Source: Qaidamihabitans albus
GTDB taxonomy: Bacteria > Actinomycetota > Actinomycetes > Mycobacteriales > Pseudonocardiaceae
Length of the DNA: 64,000 nucleotides
Direction: 5' to 3'
Assembly: GCF_016464705.1 (NCBI RefSeq)
Contig: NZ_JAEHOB010000012.1
Span: forward strand, 62,001-126,000
Of the stretch, positions 1 to 8,556 are shown piece by piece. Each line of letters starts with the position of its first letter. The first letter of the stretch is position 1. The position numbers and the translations under genes are program-made. The notes beneath the pieces are model-generated. The model did not search any database, was not told where the DNA came from, and worked only from the letters and a program-made list of their open reading frames with translations.

Positions 1-672
1 ACCAGCCCGGTATCGCGGTTCTTCGCCGAGTCGCACCGAGCACGTGGCGTCGAGGTCCGGCTCGGCGTCGCGGCTGCGGAGTTCCTCGGTGTCCGCGGCC
101 GCGTCACGGCCGTTCGCGCCACCGACGGGCGGAATCATCCCGCCGATCTCGTGGTCGTCGGCGCCGGCGTCACACCCGACACCGAACTCGCCGCGCGCGC
201 CGGCCTCCCGACGGGCGACGGCATCCTCGTGGACGAGACGCTGCGCACGGCCGACGAACGAGTCTTCGCCATCGGCGACTGCGCGCGCTTCCCCAGCACT
301 CACGCGGGGACGCTCCTGCGCCTGGAGTCGGTGCAGAACGCGACCGGGCAGGCCGCGCACGTCGCGCGCGAGATCGTCGCACCAGGACGGTGCCCGTACC
401 AGGCTCTGCCCTGGTTCTGGAGCGACCAGAAAGGACTGCGGCTGCAGATCGCCGGACTCACGCACCGGCATGACGAGACGGCACTGCTCGGCGACCCGGA
501 CAGCGGCCGGTTCTCCGTCGCCGCGTTCCGGAACGGCCGCCTGGTCGCCCTCGAGGCCGTCAACCGGCCCGCCGACTACCAGGCCGCCCGCAGGCTGCTC
601 AGCCGTGGCGCCGCCCTGACAGCCTCCGACGTCACGGCGCCCGGCTTCAGCCTCAAGACAGCCGCGGCTTGA
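1..672 (+). CDS. NAD(P)/FAD-dependent ferredoxin reductase, C-terminal part (5' truncated by window)
   Basis: The reading frame is open from base 1 to a TGA at 670-672, so the start lies outside the window. About 223 codons are seen. They carry the end of a pyridine-nucleotide-disulphide oxidoreductase fold: the segment VVGAGVTPDTELA (codons 51-63) and the FAD-contact motif VFAIGDCARF (about codons 88-97), followed by the C-terminal reductase domain with the WFWSDQ stretch typical of rubredoxin/ferredoxin reductases of oxygenase systems. Such proteins pass electrons from NAD(P)H to a ferredoxin feeding a Rieske oxygenase or P450. It is the last gene of its own upstream unit; the homoprotocatechuate operon starts 59 nt later. 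The family call is firm; the partner is not visible. Confidence 0.85.
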   Translation, partial: TSPVSRFFAESHRARGVEVRLGVAAAEFLGVRGRVTAVRATDGRNHPADLVVVGAGVTPDTELAARAGLPTGDGILVDETLRTADERVFAIGDCARFPSTHAGTLLRLESVQNATGQAAHVAREIVAPGRCPYQALPWFWSDQKGLRLQIAGLTHRHDETALLGDPDSGRFSVAAFRNGRLVALEAVNRPADYQAARRLLSRGAALTASDVTAPGFSLKTAAA

Positions 673-700
673 CGTGATACTTCCGGCCGGGCAATCATAT

Positions 701-710
701 ACGATATCGT
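701..710. promoter_or_regulatory. palindrome in promoter region of the homoprotocatechuate operon
   Basis: A perfect 10-bp palindrome ACGATATCGT lies in the AT-rich 59-nt gap before the FAH-RraA gene. The surrounding bases are unusually AT-rich for this window. It is a candidate operator for the GntR/FCD regulator at the end of the operon; that link is inferred from position only. Confidence 0.35.
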
Positions 711-731
711 CACTGATATGGGGGCACCCTG

Positions 732-2162
732 GTGAGCAGCGACCCGATCACCGGACTACTCGGTCACCGGCCGGGCAAGGTGATCGCCGTCCACCTCAGC
801 TACAGCTCGCGAGCCGCACAGCGCGGTCGAACGCCTGCGCATCCGTCGTACTTCCTCAAAACCGGCTCGTCGGTCACCGGACCGGGCGCGGTAACCCGGC
901 CGGACGGCACGGAACTTCTGGGTTTCGAAGGCGAGATCGCGCTGGTGGTCGGCGAGGCCGCACGCGACGTGACCCCGGACGAGGCGTGGGCGCACGTCGG
1001 CTGGGTCACCGCGGCCAACGATCTCGGCCTGCACGACCTGCGCTACGCCGATCGAGGCTCCAATGTGCGGTCGAAGGGCGGTGACGGCTTCACGCCGCTG
1101 GGCCCGGGCCTGATCCCGGCCGGGCGGCTCGATCCGGGGCGGATCGGCATCCGCACGTGGCTGGACGGGGTGCTCGTCCAGGACGACAGCAGCGCGGGCC
1201 TGATCTTCCCGTTCGGGCTGATGCTGGCCGACCTCTCCCGCGTGATGACGCTCGAACCGGGCGATGTCGTGCTCACCGGAACGCCTGCGGGCGCGTCGGT
1301 CACCGAGCCGGGGCAGCGGTTGGAGGTGGAGGTGTTTTCCCTCGACGACCCGGCGCTCACTTCGGGACGCCTGGCCACCGACGTGGTCGCGGGCCCGGCG
1401 CTGGCCTCGTGGGGCAGTCCGCCGAAGGTGGACGAGGCGCAACGCGCCGACGCGTGGGACCGCGCGCCGGAACCGGTACTCACCGCGGAGATCCGGGAGC
1501 GACTGGCGGCGGTGGCGGTGGCGACGCTGTCGGTGCAGCTGCGCAGGCGGGGGTTCGACGAGGTCTCCATCGACGGGGTCCGGCCGCTGGTGCCGGGCCG
1601 GCGCCTGGTCGGCCTCGCGCGGACGCTGCGGTTCGTGCCGTATCGCAAGGATCTCTTCGCCGAGCGGGGCGGCGGCTTCAACGCGCAGAAGCAGGCGTTC
1701 GACACCGTCGGTCCGGGCGAGGTGCTGGTCATGGACGCGAGGGGCGACGCGAACGCGGGCACGCTCGGCGACATCCTCGCGCTGCGGGCCGAGGTCCGCG
1801 GCGCCGCGGGAGTGGTCACCGACGGCGCGGTACGCGACGCCGCCGCCGTCGCCTCGACCGGCCTGCCGGTGTTCTGCGCGGGGCACCATCCGGCGGTGCT
1901 CGGGCGCAGGCATGTGCCGTGGGAGACGGACACGACGATCGCGTGCGGCGGGGCCACCGTTGCGCCGGGAGACGTGATCGTGGCCGACGACGACGGCGCG
2001 CTCGTCATCCCGCCCGGTCTCGTGCGTGAGGTGCTGGAGGCGGCCGAGATCCAGGAGAAGGAAGAGGCGTTCATCGCCGAGATGGTCCGGCAAGGCGAGC
2101 CCGTGCACGGCCTGTACCCGCTGACCACGCGGTGGCGGCAGCGGTACGAGGCGCAGGACTGA
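732..2162 (+). CDS. fumarylacetoacetate hydrolase-family domain fused to RraA-like aldolase domain
   Basis: 476 aa, GTG start with a G-rich stretch 8 nt upstream. Residues about 15-235 are an FAH-fold domain: metal ligands in FEGEIALVV (E66, E68) and ANDLGLHD (D97), and SKGGDGFTPLGP around residue 114. This is the fold of HpaG-type isomerase/decarboxylases that process the ring-cleaved product of homoprotocatechuate. Residues about 255-470 are RraA-like, with GVVTDGAVRD as the metal/substrate motif seen in 4-hydroxy-4-methyl-2-oxoglutarate aldolases. The C-terminal half may therefore be a class II pyruvate aldolase. One polypeptide could decarboxylate and later cleave the C7 intermediate. It is the first gene of a five-gene operon; 20 nt separate it from the next gene. 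The fusion is clear from the sequence; the exact reactions are inferred. Confidence 0.85.
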   Translation: MSSDPITGLLGHRPGKVIAVHLSYSSRAAQRGRTPAHPSYFLKTGSSVTGPGAVTRPDGTELLGFEGEIALVVGEAARDVTPDEAWAHVGWVTAANDLGLHDLRYADRGSNVRSKGGDGFTPLGPGLIPAGRLDPGRIGIRTWLDGVLVQDDSSAGLIFPFGLMLADLSRVMTLEPGDVVLTGTPAGASVTEPGQRLEVEVFSLDDPALTSGRLATDVVAGPALASWGSPPKVDEAQRADAWDRAPEPVLTAEIRERLAAVAVATLSVQLRRRGFDEVSIDGVRPLVPGRRLVGLARTLRFVPYRKDLFAERGGGFNAQKQAFDTVGPGEVLVMDARGDANAGTLGDILALRAEVRGAAGVVTDGAVRDAAAVASTGLPVFCAGHHPAVLGRRHVPWETDTTIACGGATVAPGDVIVADDDGALVIPPGLVREVLEAAEIQEKEEAFIAEMVRQGEPVHGLYPLTTRWRQRYEAQD

Positions 2163-2182
2163 CAGGATTGAGAGGAAGACCG

Positions 2183-3121
2183 ATGCGATTCCGATCCGAC
2201 CCGTCCCGCATCAGGGGCGCGATCGCACCCCTGTTCACCCCCTTCACCGACGATGGAGCCGTGGACCACGAGTCGCTGCGAACGATGGTGCGCTGGCAGC
2301 TCGCCAACGGCTCGCGGGGGATCTCGATCGGCGGGTCGACCGGGGAGCCGTCGGCGCAGACGCTCGCCGAGCGCGCCGAGACGATCCGGCTCGTCGCCGC
2401 GGAGGTCGCCGACGAGGTGCCGTTCCTGCCCGGCACGGGCTCGGCGAAGCTCGACGAAACGCTGGAGCTCACCGGCGTCGCCGCCGACGCGGGTGCGGAC
2501 GCCGTCCTGATCGTCACGCCGTACTACGCGCGCCCCACGCAGGAGGCGCTCTACACGTGGTACTCCACGGTCGCCCGCGAGTTCCCGGACCTCCCGATCG
2601 TCGCCTACAACGTGCCGGTGCGCACCGCGGTCGAGCTGGCGCCGCAGACGTTCGCCCGGCTGTACCGCGACCACGACAACATCGTGGGCATCAAGGAGAC
2701 CACCAAGGACTTCGAGCACTTCTCCCGCGTCATGCACGCCTGCGGGCGAGACGTCCTGATGTGGTCGGGGATCGAGCTGCTGTGCCTGCCGCTGATCGCG
2801 CTCGGCGGGATCGGCTTCATCTCCGCACTGTCGAACATCGCACCGGCCACCGTCGCCCAGACCTACGAGGCGGCCGTCGCCGGTGACTGGGACCGGGCCC
2901 GCGAGCTGCACTACGGCGTGCACCCGCTGGTCGACCTGCTGTTCACCGAGACCAACCCGGCACCGGCGAAATGGTTGATGGCCCGTCGCGGCCTGATCCG
3001 CTCGGGCCACGTCCGGCCGCCGCTGATCCCGCTGACCGAGCAGGGCCAGCACACCGTGCGCGCGCTGGCCGCCGAGGCCGAGCAGTACCTCACTCCCGTC
3101 CCGGCGAGGAGCCTCACGTGA
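2183..3121 (+). CDS. DapA/N-acetylneuraminate lyase superfamily protein, likely aldolase/hydratase in homoprotocatechuate degradation
   Basis: 312 aa from the ATG at 2183, chosen over the upstream in-frame codon because GAGGAAG sits just before it and homology starts at SRIRGAIAPLFTPF. It is a class I (Schiff-base) aldolase barrel: GGSTGEPS at residues 50-57, the tyrosine motif YNVPVRT at 142-148, and the Schiff-base lysine K171 in VGIKETTKD. The arginine of YNVPxRT, which binds the substrate carboxylate in true DapA, is present, so dihydrodipicolinate synthase activity cannot be excluded. Its position between an HpaG-like and an HpaE-like gene argues for a pyruvate-forming or hydratase-aldolase step in the ring-fission pathway. 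Its stop overlaps the next GTG start (GTGA, 3118-3121). Confidence 0.85.
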   Translation: MRFRSDPSRIRGAIAPLFTPFTDDGAVDHESLRTMVRWQLANGSRGISIGGSTGEPSAQTLAERAETIRLVAAEVADEVPFLPGTGSAKLDETLELTGVAADAGADAVLIVTPYYARPTQEALYTWYSTVAREFPDLPIVAYNVPVRTAVELAPQTFARLYRDHDNIVGIKETTKDFEHFSRVMHACGRDVLMWSGIELLCLPLIALGGIGFISALSNIAPATVAQTYEAAVAGDWDRARELHYGVHPLVDLLFTETNPAPAKWLMARRGLIRSGHVRPPLIPLTEQGQHTVRALAAEAEQYLTPVPARSLT

Positions 3122-4641
3122 ACATCCCCGACCCGATTCCGCACTACATCGACGGCGAGCGCACCGGCTCCGCCGACGGCGCGACGTTCGACGTGCTCGC
3201 GCCCGCCACCAACGAGGTCTACACCCGGGCTGCCGCCGGCGGGAGGGCGGACATCGATGCCGCCGTCGCGGCCGCGCGGAGCGCCTTCACCACCGGCCCG
3301 TGGCCGAGGATGAAGAACCGCGAGCGCGCCCGGATCCTCAACCGGATCGCCGACGCTGTCGAGTCGATCGACGAGGAACTGTCCACCATGGAGTCTTTCG
3401 ACACCGGGCTGCCAGTCACCCAGGCGAAAGGGCAGGCCCGCCGCGCCGCGGAGAACTTCCGGTTCTTCGCCGACCTGGTCGTGGCCCAGTCGGACGACGC
3501 ATACAAGGTGCCGGGCATGCAGCTCAACTACGTCAACCGCAAGCCGGTCGGCGTGGCCGGGCTGATCACGCCGTGGAACACGCCGTTCATGCTGGAGTCG
3601 TGGAAGCTCGCCCCCGCACTGGCCGGCGGCTGCACCGTCGTGCTCAAGCCCGCGGAGTTCACGCCGCTGTCGGCCTCCCTGTGGGCCCGGATCTTCTCCG
3701 AAGCCGGGCTGCCCGACGGGGTGTTCAACCTGGTCAACGGCATCGGCGAGGTCGCGGGTGACGCGCTGGTCAAGCATCCCGACGTCGACCTGATCTCGTT
3801 CACCGGCGAGACCAGCACCGGGAAACTGATCTTCGCGAACGCCTCCGACGGCCTCAAGGGCCTCTCGATGGAGCTGGGTGGCAAGTCCCCCGCGCTCGTC
3901 TTCGCCGACGCGGACCTCGATGCGGCGCTGGACTCGACCCTGTTCGGTGTGTTCTCCCTCAACGGCGAGCGCTGCACCGCCTCCTCCCGCATCCTCGTCG
4001 AGCGGTCCGTCTACGACGAGTTCGTGGCCCGCTACGCCGAGCGCGCGGCCAACATCAAGGTCGGTGACCCGGCCGATCCGGCGACCGAGGTGGGCGCCCT
4101 CGTACATCCGGAGCACCACCAGCGCGTCCTGGGCTACGTCGAGACCGGCAAGAGCGAGGCCAGGCTCGTCGCCGGCGGCGGGCGACCGGAGCATCTGCCC
4201 GACGGCAACTACCTCTCCCCCACCGTGTTCGCCGACGTGCCCCGCACGGCACGGATCTTCCAGGAGGAGATCTTCGGGCCCGTCGTCGCCATCACGCCGT
4301 TCGACACCGACGACGAGGCGGTCGACCTCGCCAACGACGTCCAGTACGGACTCGCCGGATACGTGTGGACGAACGACCTACGGCGGGCGCACAAGGTGGC
4401 CGACCGGATCGAGGCGGGCATGGTGTGGATCAACTCCCACAACGTCCGCGACCTGCGTTCGCCGTTCGGCGGAGTGAAGGCCTCCGGCCTCGGCCACGAG
4501 GGCGGCTACCGCTCCCTGGACTTCTACACCGAGCAGCAGGCCGTCCACATCACACTCGGCGACGTGCACACCGCACGCTTCGGCGCCGGTGGCTACAACG
4601 ATCAGGACCCGTTCTTCTCGGGAGCAAGGAGCCTCCGATGA
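3118..4641 (+). CDS. hpaE: 5-carboxymethyl-2-hydroxymuconate semialdehyde dehydrogenase (HpaE-like)
   Basis: 507 aa, GTG start overlapping the upstream stop and preceded by GAGGAG. NAD(P)-dependent aldehyde dehydrogenase with the general base in MELGGKSP (E252) and the catalytic cysteine in SLNGERCTASSR (C286), 34 residues apart as usual. NGERCTASSR is characteristic of the HpaE branch rather than generic ALDHs. In the 4-hydroxyphenylacetate meta pathway this enzyme oxidises the semialdehyde made by the dioxygenase encoded immediately downstream. Stop and next start overlap as ATGA (4638-4641), implying translational coupling. Family assignment is strong; substrate follows from motif plus neighbour. 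Confidence 0.9.
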   Translation: MNIPDPIPHYIDGERTGSADGATFDVLAPATNEVYTRAAAGGRADIDAAVAAARSAFTTGPWPRMKNRERARILNRIADAVESIDEELSTMESFDTGLPVTQAKGQARRAAENFRFFADLVVAQSDDAYKVPGMQLNYVNRKPVGVAGLITPWNTPFMLESWKLAPALAGGCTVVLKPAEFTPLSASLWARIFSEAGLPDGVFNLVNGIGEVAGDALVKHPDVDLISFTGETSTGKLIFANASDGLKGLSMELGGKSPALVFADADLDAALDSTLFGVFSLNGERCTASSRILVERSVYDEFVARYAERAANIKVGDPADPATEVGALVHPEHHQRVLGYVETGKSEARLVAGGGRPEHLPDGNYLSPTVFADVPRTARIFQEEIFGPVVAITPFDTDDEAVDLANDVQYGLAGYVWTNDLRRAHKVADRIEAGMVWINSHNVRDLRSPFGGVKASGLGHEGGYRSLDFYTEQQAVHITLGDVHTARFGAGGYNDQDPFFSGARSLR

Positions 4642-5690
4642 CCGCCACGCCGCCCGACATCGTGCGCTGCGCCTACCTCGAGCTCGTGGTCAGCGACCTC
4701 GCGGCGTCCCGCGAGTTCTATGTGGACGTTCTCGGGCTGGTCGTGACCGAGGAGAACGGTCACGAGATCCACCTGCGCGCGCTGGAGGAGTTCATCCACC
4801 ACAACCTGGTACTGCGCAAGGGTCCTGAGCCCGCGATCGCCGCGTTCGGCTTCCGCGTGCGAAACCCCTGCGAACTGGACGCGGCCGAGGCCTACTATCG
4901 CGCGCTGGGTTGCGAAATCCGGCGCGAGCCCGCCGGGTTCCGCACCGGGATCGGTGAGGTCGTGCGTGTGCTCGACCCGCTCGGCTTCCCGTACGAGTTC
5001 TTCTACGACGTCGCGCACGTGCCGCGCCTGACCTGGCAGTACGAGCTGTACGGCGCGGGCGCGATCGTCCGGCTCGACCATTTCAACCAGGTCTACCCCG
5101 ACGTCGTGGCCGGCGCCACCTACCTGGAGGATCTCGGCTTCAAACGCACAGAGGACATCCGCGACGACGACGGCGTCACCTACGCCGCCTGGTTCGCCCG
5201 CAAGGACACCGTCCACGACACCGCCCTCACCGGCGGCGCGGGACCTCGGATGCACCACGTCGCCTTCGCCACCCACGAGAAGCACAACATCCTCTACATC
5301 TGCGACAAGCTCGGTGCCCTGCGCCGTTCCGACGCCATCGAACGTGGCCCCGGCAGGCACGGCGTGTCCAACGCCTTCTACCTCTACCTGCGCGACCCCG
5401 ACGGCCACCGCATCGAGATCTACACCCAGGACTACTACACCGGCGACCCCGACAACCCCGTCGTCACCTGGGACGTGCACGACAACCAGCGCCGTGACTG
5501 GTGGGGCCACGCCGTCGTACCCAGCTGGTACACCGACGCATCCACCGTGCTCGACCTCGACGGCGAACCCGTGCCGCTCCGCGAACGCGAACAACCCAGG
5601 GAGATGGACGTGACCATCGGCGCCGACGGCTTCTCCTACACTCGCAAGGACGACACGGCCGAGGGTTTCAAGGTCGGCAACCAGCTGTAG
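4638..5690 (+). CDS. hpaD: homoprotocatechuate (3,4-dihydroxyphenylacetate) 2,3-dioxygenase, type I extradiol
   Basis: 350 aa. It has two vicinal-oxygen-chelate repeats. The residues known from Brevibacterium fuscum HPCD are all found at a constant offset of minus 7: metal ligands H148 (RLDHFNQ), H207 (MHHVAF) and E260 (HRIEIYT); acid-base H193 (TVHDTAL); Y250 (FYLYLRD); R236 and H241 (ERGPGRHG). Length and the long C-terminal tail also match this subfamily, whose members use Fe(II) or Mn(II). It opens the ring of homoprotocatechuate next to the diol to give 5-carboxymethyl-2-hydroxymuconate semialdehyde. Third-from-last position in the operon, 13 nt before the regulator. This is one of the most secure calls in the window. 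Confidence 0.95.
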   Translation: MTATPPDIVRCAYLELVVSDLAASREFYVDVLGLVVTEENGHEIHLRALEEFIHHNLVLRKGPEPAIAAFGFRVRNPCELDAAEAYYRALGCEIRREPAGFRTGIGEVVRVLDPLGFPYEFFYDVAHVPRLTWQYELYGAGAIVRLDHFNQVYPDVVAGATYLEDLGFKRTEDIRDDDGVTYAAWFARKDTVHDTALTGGAGPRMHHVAFATHEKHNILYICDKLGALRRSDAIERGPGRHGVSNAFYLYLRDPDGHRIEIYTQDYYTGDPDNPVVTWDVHDNQRRDWWGHAVVPSWYTDASTVLDLDGEPVPLREREQPREMDVTIGADGFSYTRKDDTAEGFKVGNQL

Positions 5691-5703
5691 AGAGAGGACC
5701 GTC

Positions 5704-6381
5704 ATGACGGACACCGCCGCGGCTGGTGCCCGCGCGCTGTCGAAGTCGGAGACCGTGTACCGGCAGCTGCGCGAACGCATCCTCACCGGACGCTACAGCG
5801 CGGGTTACCGGCTCGTCCTCGACCAGCTCGCCCGCGAGTTCACCGTCAGCCCCGTGCCGGTGCGCGAAGCCATCCGGCGACTCGAAGCCGAAGGTCTAGT
5901 GACGTTCACCCAGAACGTCGGCGCCGAGGTGACCGGCATCGACACCGCCGACTACACCGACACCATGCAGGTGCTCGCCTACCTCGAAGGCGCCGCGACC
6001 GCGCTGGCGGCGCCGCACCTGGACAGCACCCGCCTCGACGAGGCCGCCGCGCTCAACGAGCGCATGCGTGCCCTGCACGGCTCCGACTTCAACCCCGTGC
6101 GGTTCACCGAGCTCAACAAGCAGTTCCACCGGCTGCTCTGCGCACCGTGCCCCAACCGTCACCTGCTCGACCTGCTCGACCGCGAATGGCACCGCATGTC
6201 GCTCATCCGCCGCTCCAGCTTCACCTTCCTGCCCACGCGGCCCGCCGCCTCGGTCGACGAGCACGAGCACGTTCTCGACCTCCTGCGCGGTGGCGCGTCG
6301 GCGGACGAGATCGAGCAGGCAACCCGCGCGCACACCCTCCGCACCATGAACGCCTACCTCGACGTGACCCAGCGGTGGTGA
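5704..6381 (+). CDS. GntR-family transcriptional regulator, FCD subgroup
   Basis: 225 aa, ATG preceded by GAGAGAGG. The winged helix covers residues about 15-80 (YRQLRERILTGRY, then SPVPVREAIRRLEAEGL, the recognition helix). Residues about 90-215 form the all-helical FCD effector domain. FCD regulators usually repress catabolic operons and are released by a small organic acid. Being the last gene of the homoprotocatechuate operon, it most likely controls that operon, possibly through the palindrome at 701-710. The ligand is unknown; homoprotocatechuate or its ring-fission product are the natural candidates. Confidence 0.9.
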   Translation: MTDTAAAGARALSKSETVYRQLRERILTGRYSAGYRLVLDQLAREFTVSPVPVREAIRRLEAEGLVTFTQNVGAEVTGIDTADYTDTMQVLAYLEGAATALAAPHLDSTRLDEAAALNERMRALHGSDFNPVRFTELNKQFHRLLCAPCPNRHLLDLLDREWHRMSLIRRSSFTFLPTRPAASVDEHEHVLDLLRGGASADEIEQATRAHTLRTMNAYLDVTQRW

Positions 6382-6443
6382 GTGCCGCGCCTTCACGGGC
6401 ACGGGTTCGGGACCGGCGCAACACTCACGACCCGCTGCCGACA

Positions 6444-6457
6444 ACGGAAGCTTCCGT
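6444..6457. terminator. palindrome between convergent genes
   Basis: A perfect 14-bp palindrome ACGGAAGCTTCCGT, with further pairing of flanking CCG/CGG, lies between the stop of the GntR gene and the stop of the amidohydrolase gene on the other strand. Its place between two converging stops fits a bidirectional terminator, though the loop would be very tight and there is no T-run. Confidence 0.35.
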
Positions 6458-6465
6458 CGGAGCGC

Positions 6466-8313
6466 TCAGCCGTGGCAGCAGCCGGTGCTCATGTACTTCG
6501 CGAGGCCACTCGCCGCGGATGCGGTGGAGGCAGTCGAAGAAGGCGTGCCGTTCGACGCGTCGTAGACGACCTCGCCGCCGAGGACGGTCATGGCGACCGG
6601 CAGATCCACGATCTCCTCGGGCGGAGTCCGAAGCAGATCTCCGTCGAACACGGCGAGGTCGGCAACCATGCCCTCCGCGAGCGTGCCCTTCCAGCGCTCG
6701 GCGTGGTCCTGCCAGGCGCCCGCGGTCGTGTAGCTGGCGAGGGCTTCCTCGAGGCCGATGATCTCCTCGGCACCGAACACCTCGCCGGTCGCCAGGCTCT
6801 TCCGCGTCAGCATGGCCGTCAGCCCAGCGCGGAAGTCCGGCATGCCCACCACGGGCGCGTCGGAGGCACTGGCGACCGAGACGCCGAGATCGAGTGCGGT
6901 GCGGTACGGCCACTGGTAGTCCGTGCGCTCCCGGCCGAGTACGTCGACCAGCTGGTGCGAGAGGGAACGCTTGATCTGCGGGTTGAAGCTCGTCGTGAAA
7001 CCGAGCGCGGCCATGCGCCGCAGGTCTTCGGGCGTCGTCAGGTCGCCGTGGATGACATAGTGGCGCAGCCCCGCGCCGCCGAACCGTTCGACGGCCGCCT
7101 GATAGGCGTCGACGGCCGCGTGGATCGTCCGGTCGCCGGTCGCGTGTGTCCCCACCTGGAAGCCCAGCTCGTGCGCCGTCATGACCCAGTCGTTCAAGAC
7201 CGAGAGCTGCTCCTCCACCGAGCTTCCCGGCAGCGTGAGTCCACCGTGGCCGCCGCCGACGTACGGCTCGGAGACCCAGGCCGTCCTGGCCTGGGTCGGT
7301 ACGCCGTCGGCGAAGATCTTCACCTGGCTCACGTTCAACCACGCGGGATCGGTCTCGAGCTCCCTGGCAGCCAGCAACGTCTCCCGCAGGTCGCCGGCAC
7401 CGGAGGCGGCGATCATGATCGTGCAGCGCTGACGAATATCGCCCGACCGCAGCATGTCGTGGTACCGCTGAACCGATCCCAGGTCGATGCCGGCATCCGT
7501 CACCGAGGTGATGCCGTGCCGGTGCATGATGTCCACCGCCACGCGCAGGCCCTGGCGCTTCTCCTCCTCGGTGAAGTCCGGCATGACCGCGTTGACGAGA
7601 CCGGCTGCTCCCTCCAGCAGCATCCCGGTCGGTTCACCGTCGCCGTCCTTGACGATCTCGCCGCCCTGGGGTGGTTCGGTGTCCCGGGTGATGCCGGCGA
7701 GCCCGAGTGCCGCCGTGTTCACCCACGCCGCGTGGCCCGACCACTCACGCAGGTACGCGGGGTTGTCCCGCGAGACGTCGTCGATGTCCTCACGCGTGGG
7801 ATAGCGCCCTTCCGCGAGGTATCCCTGGTCCCAGCCGTAGCCACGGATCCACTCCCCGGGTTGCCTGGACCGGGCGGCCGCCGCGACGAGGTCGCGGATC
7901 TCGGCGATCGAACCGACCGCATGCCGGCTGAGATCGAGGGTCAGGGGCGGTTGGCTCGTCCCGAGCCGGAGCGGATGGAAATGGGCGTCGTTGATGCCAG
8001 GGAGGACCGTGCGGCCACGTAGGTCGATCACCTCGGTGCGGAAACCTCTCAGGCGACGCATGTCCCTCGTGCGGCCGACCGACTGCACGACACCGCCGCG
8101 CACCGCGATCGCCTCGGCAGGAGCGGACAGCCCGGCCATCGTCAGGATGTTGCCGTTGATCAGCAGCACATCCGCCTTGCGATGTCCCCATCCCCGACCG
8201 TCCGTGGTTTCCGCCGACGCGCCGGCGACGCCACCCATCGCGCCCAGGGCGACTCCGGCGCCTGCGGCTTGCAGGAACCTCCGCCGTCCCAGCGGCCTCC
8301 GTTGATACGTCAT
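6466..8313 (-). CDS. Tat-exported YtcJ-like amidohydrolase with C-terminal CCHG tail
   Basis: 615 aa from the ATG at 8313, chosen because GGAGGAGGG precedes it. The N-terminus has a twin-arginine signal (GRRRFLQAAGAGVALGAM, residues about 9-26), so the enzyme is folded and then exported. The rest is a metal-dependent amidohydrolase of the YtcJ type: INDAHFHP (HxH), TSVTDAG, GTHATGDRTI, YVIHGDL and SDAPVV. Such enzymes hydrolyse amides or N-acyl amines. Placed beside the monoamine cluster and divergent from moaF, it might free amines from N-acylated precursors outside the membrane (inference). Oddly the protein ends in STGCCHG, close to the STGDCCH ending of the amine oxidase 7.5 kb away. Confidence 0.85.
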   Translation of the reverse strand: MTYQRRPLGRRRFLQAAGAGVALGAMGGVAGASAETTDGRGWGHRKADVLLINGNILTMAGLSAPAEAIAVRGGVVQSVGRTRDMRRLRGFRTEVIDLRGRTVLPGINDAHFHPLRLGTSQPPLTLDLSRHAVGSIAEIRDLVAAAARSRQPGEWIRGYGWDQGYLAEGRYPTREDIDDVSRDNPAYLREWSGHAAWVNTAALGLAGITRDTEPPQGGEIVKDGDGEPTGMLLEGAAGLVNAVMPDFTEEEKRQGLRVAVDIMHRHGITSVTDAGIDLGSVQRYHDMLRSGDIRQRCTIMIAASGAGDLRETLLAARELETDPAWLNVSQVKIFADGVPTQARTAWVSEPYVGGGHGGLTLPGSSVEEQLSVLNDWVMTAHELGFQVGTHATGDRTIHAAVDAYQAAVERFGGAGLRHYVIHGDLTTPEDLRRMAALGFTTSFNPQIKRSLSHQLVDVLGRERTDYQWPYRTALDLGVSVASASDAPVVGMPDFRAGLTAMLTRKSLATGEVFGAEEIIGLEEALASYTTAGAWQDHAERWKGTLAEGMVADLAVFDGDLLRTPPEEIVDLPVAMTVLGGEVVYDASNGTPSSTASTASAASGLAKYMSTGCCHG

Positions 8314-8556
8314 GGCCTGCCCTCCTCCGGCTCGCCGTCGCACCGACGTCGTAGCCAGGCATCGTCCGCGCCGCAGGTGCCACCGTCTTGCGCAGGAGTG
8401 CAGCGCGCTTGTCGTCGGACGCCGTCGTGCGCCGCACCGCTACCCGCGGTGGTGTGCCGCCGTAGACAAGAGCCGTGCGCTGGTGTCCTAGGCGCTTCCG
8501 GCAGGGATCCCTACGGTCCCCGGATCTGGCCGCACCACCCGACGACGAGGAGACAG

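Noticed and set aside
1043-3052. 669-codon open frame on the minus strand opposite the FAH-RraA and DapA-like genes
   Set aside because: Arg/Gln/Pro-rich composition without domains; it mirrors the GC-rich third positions of the plus-strand genes, which have clear motifs.
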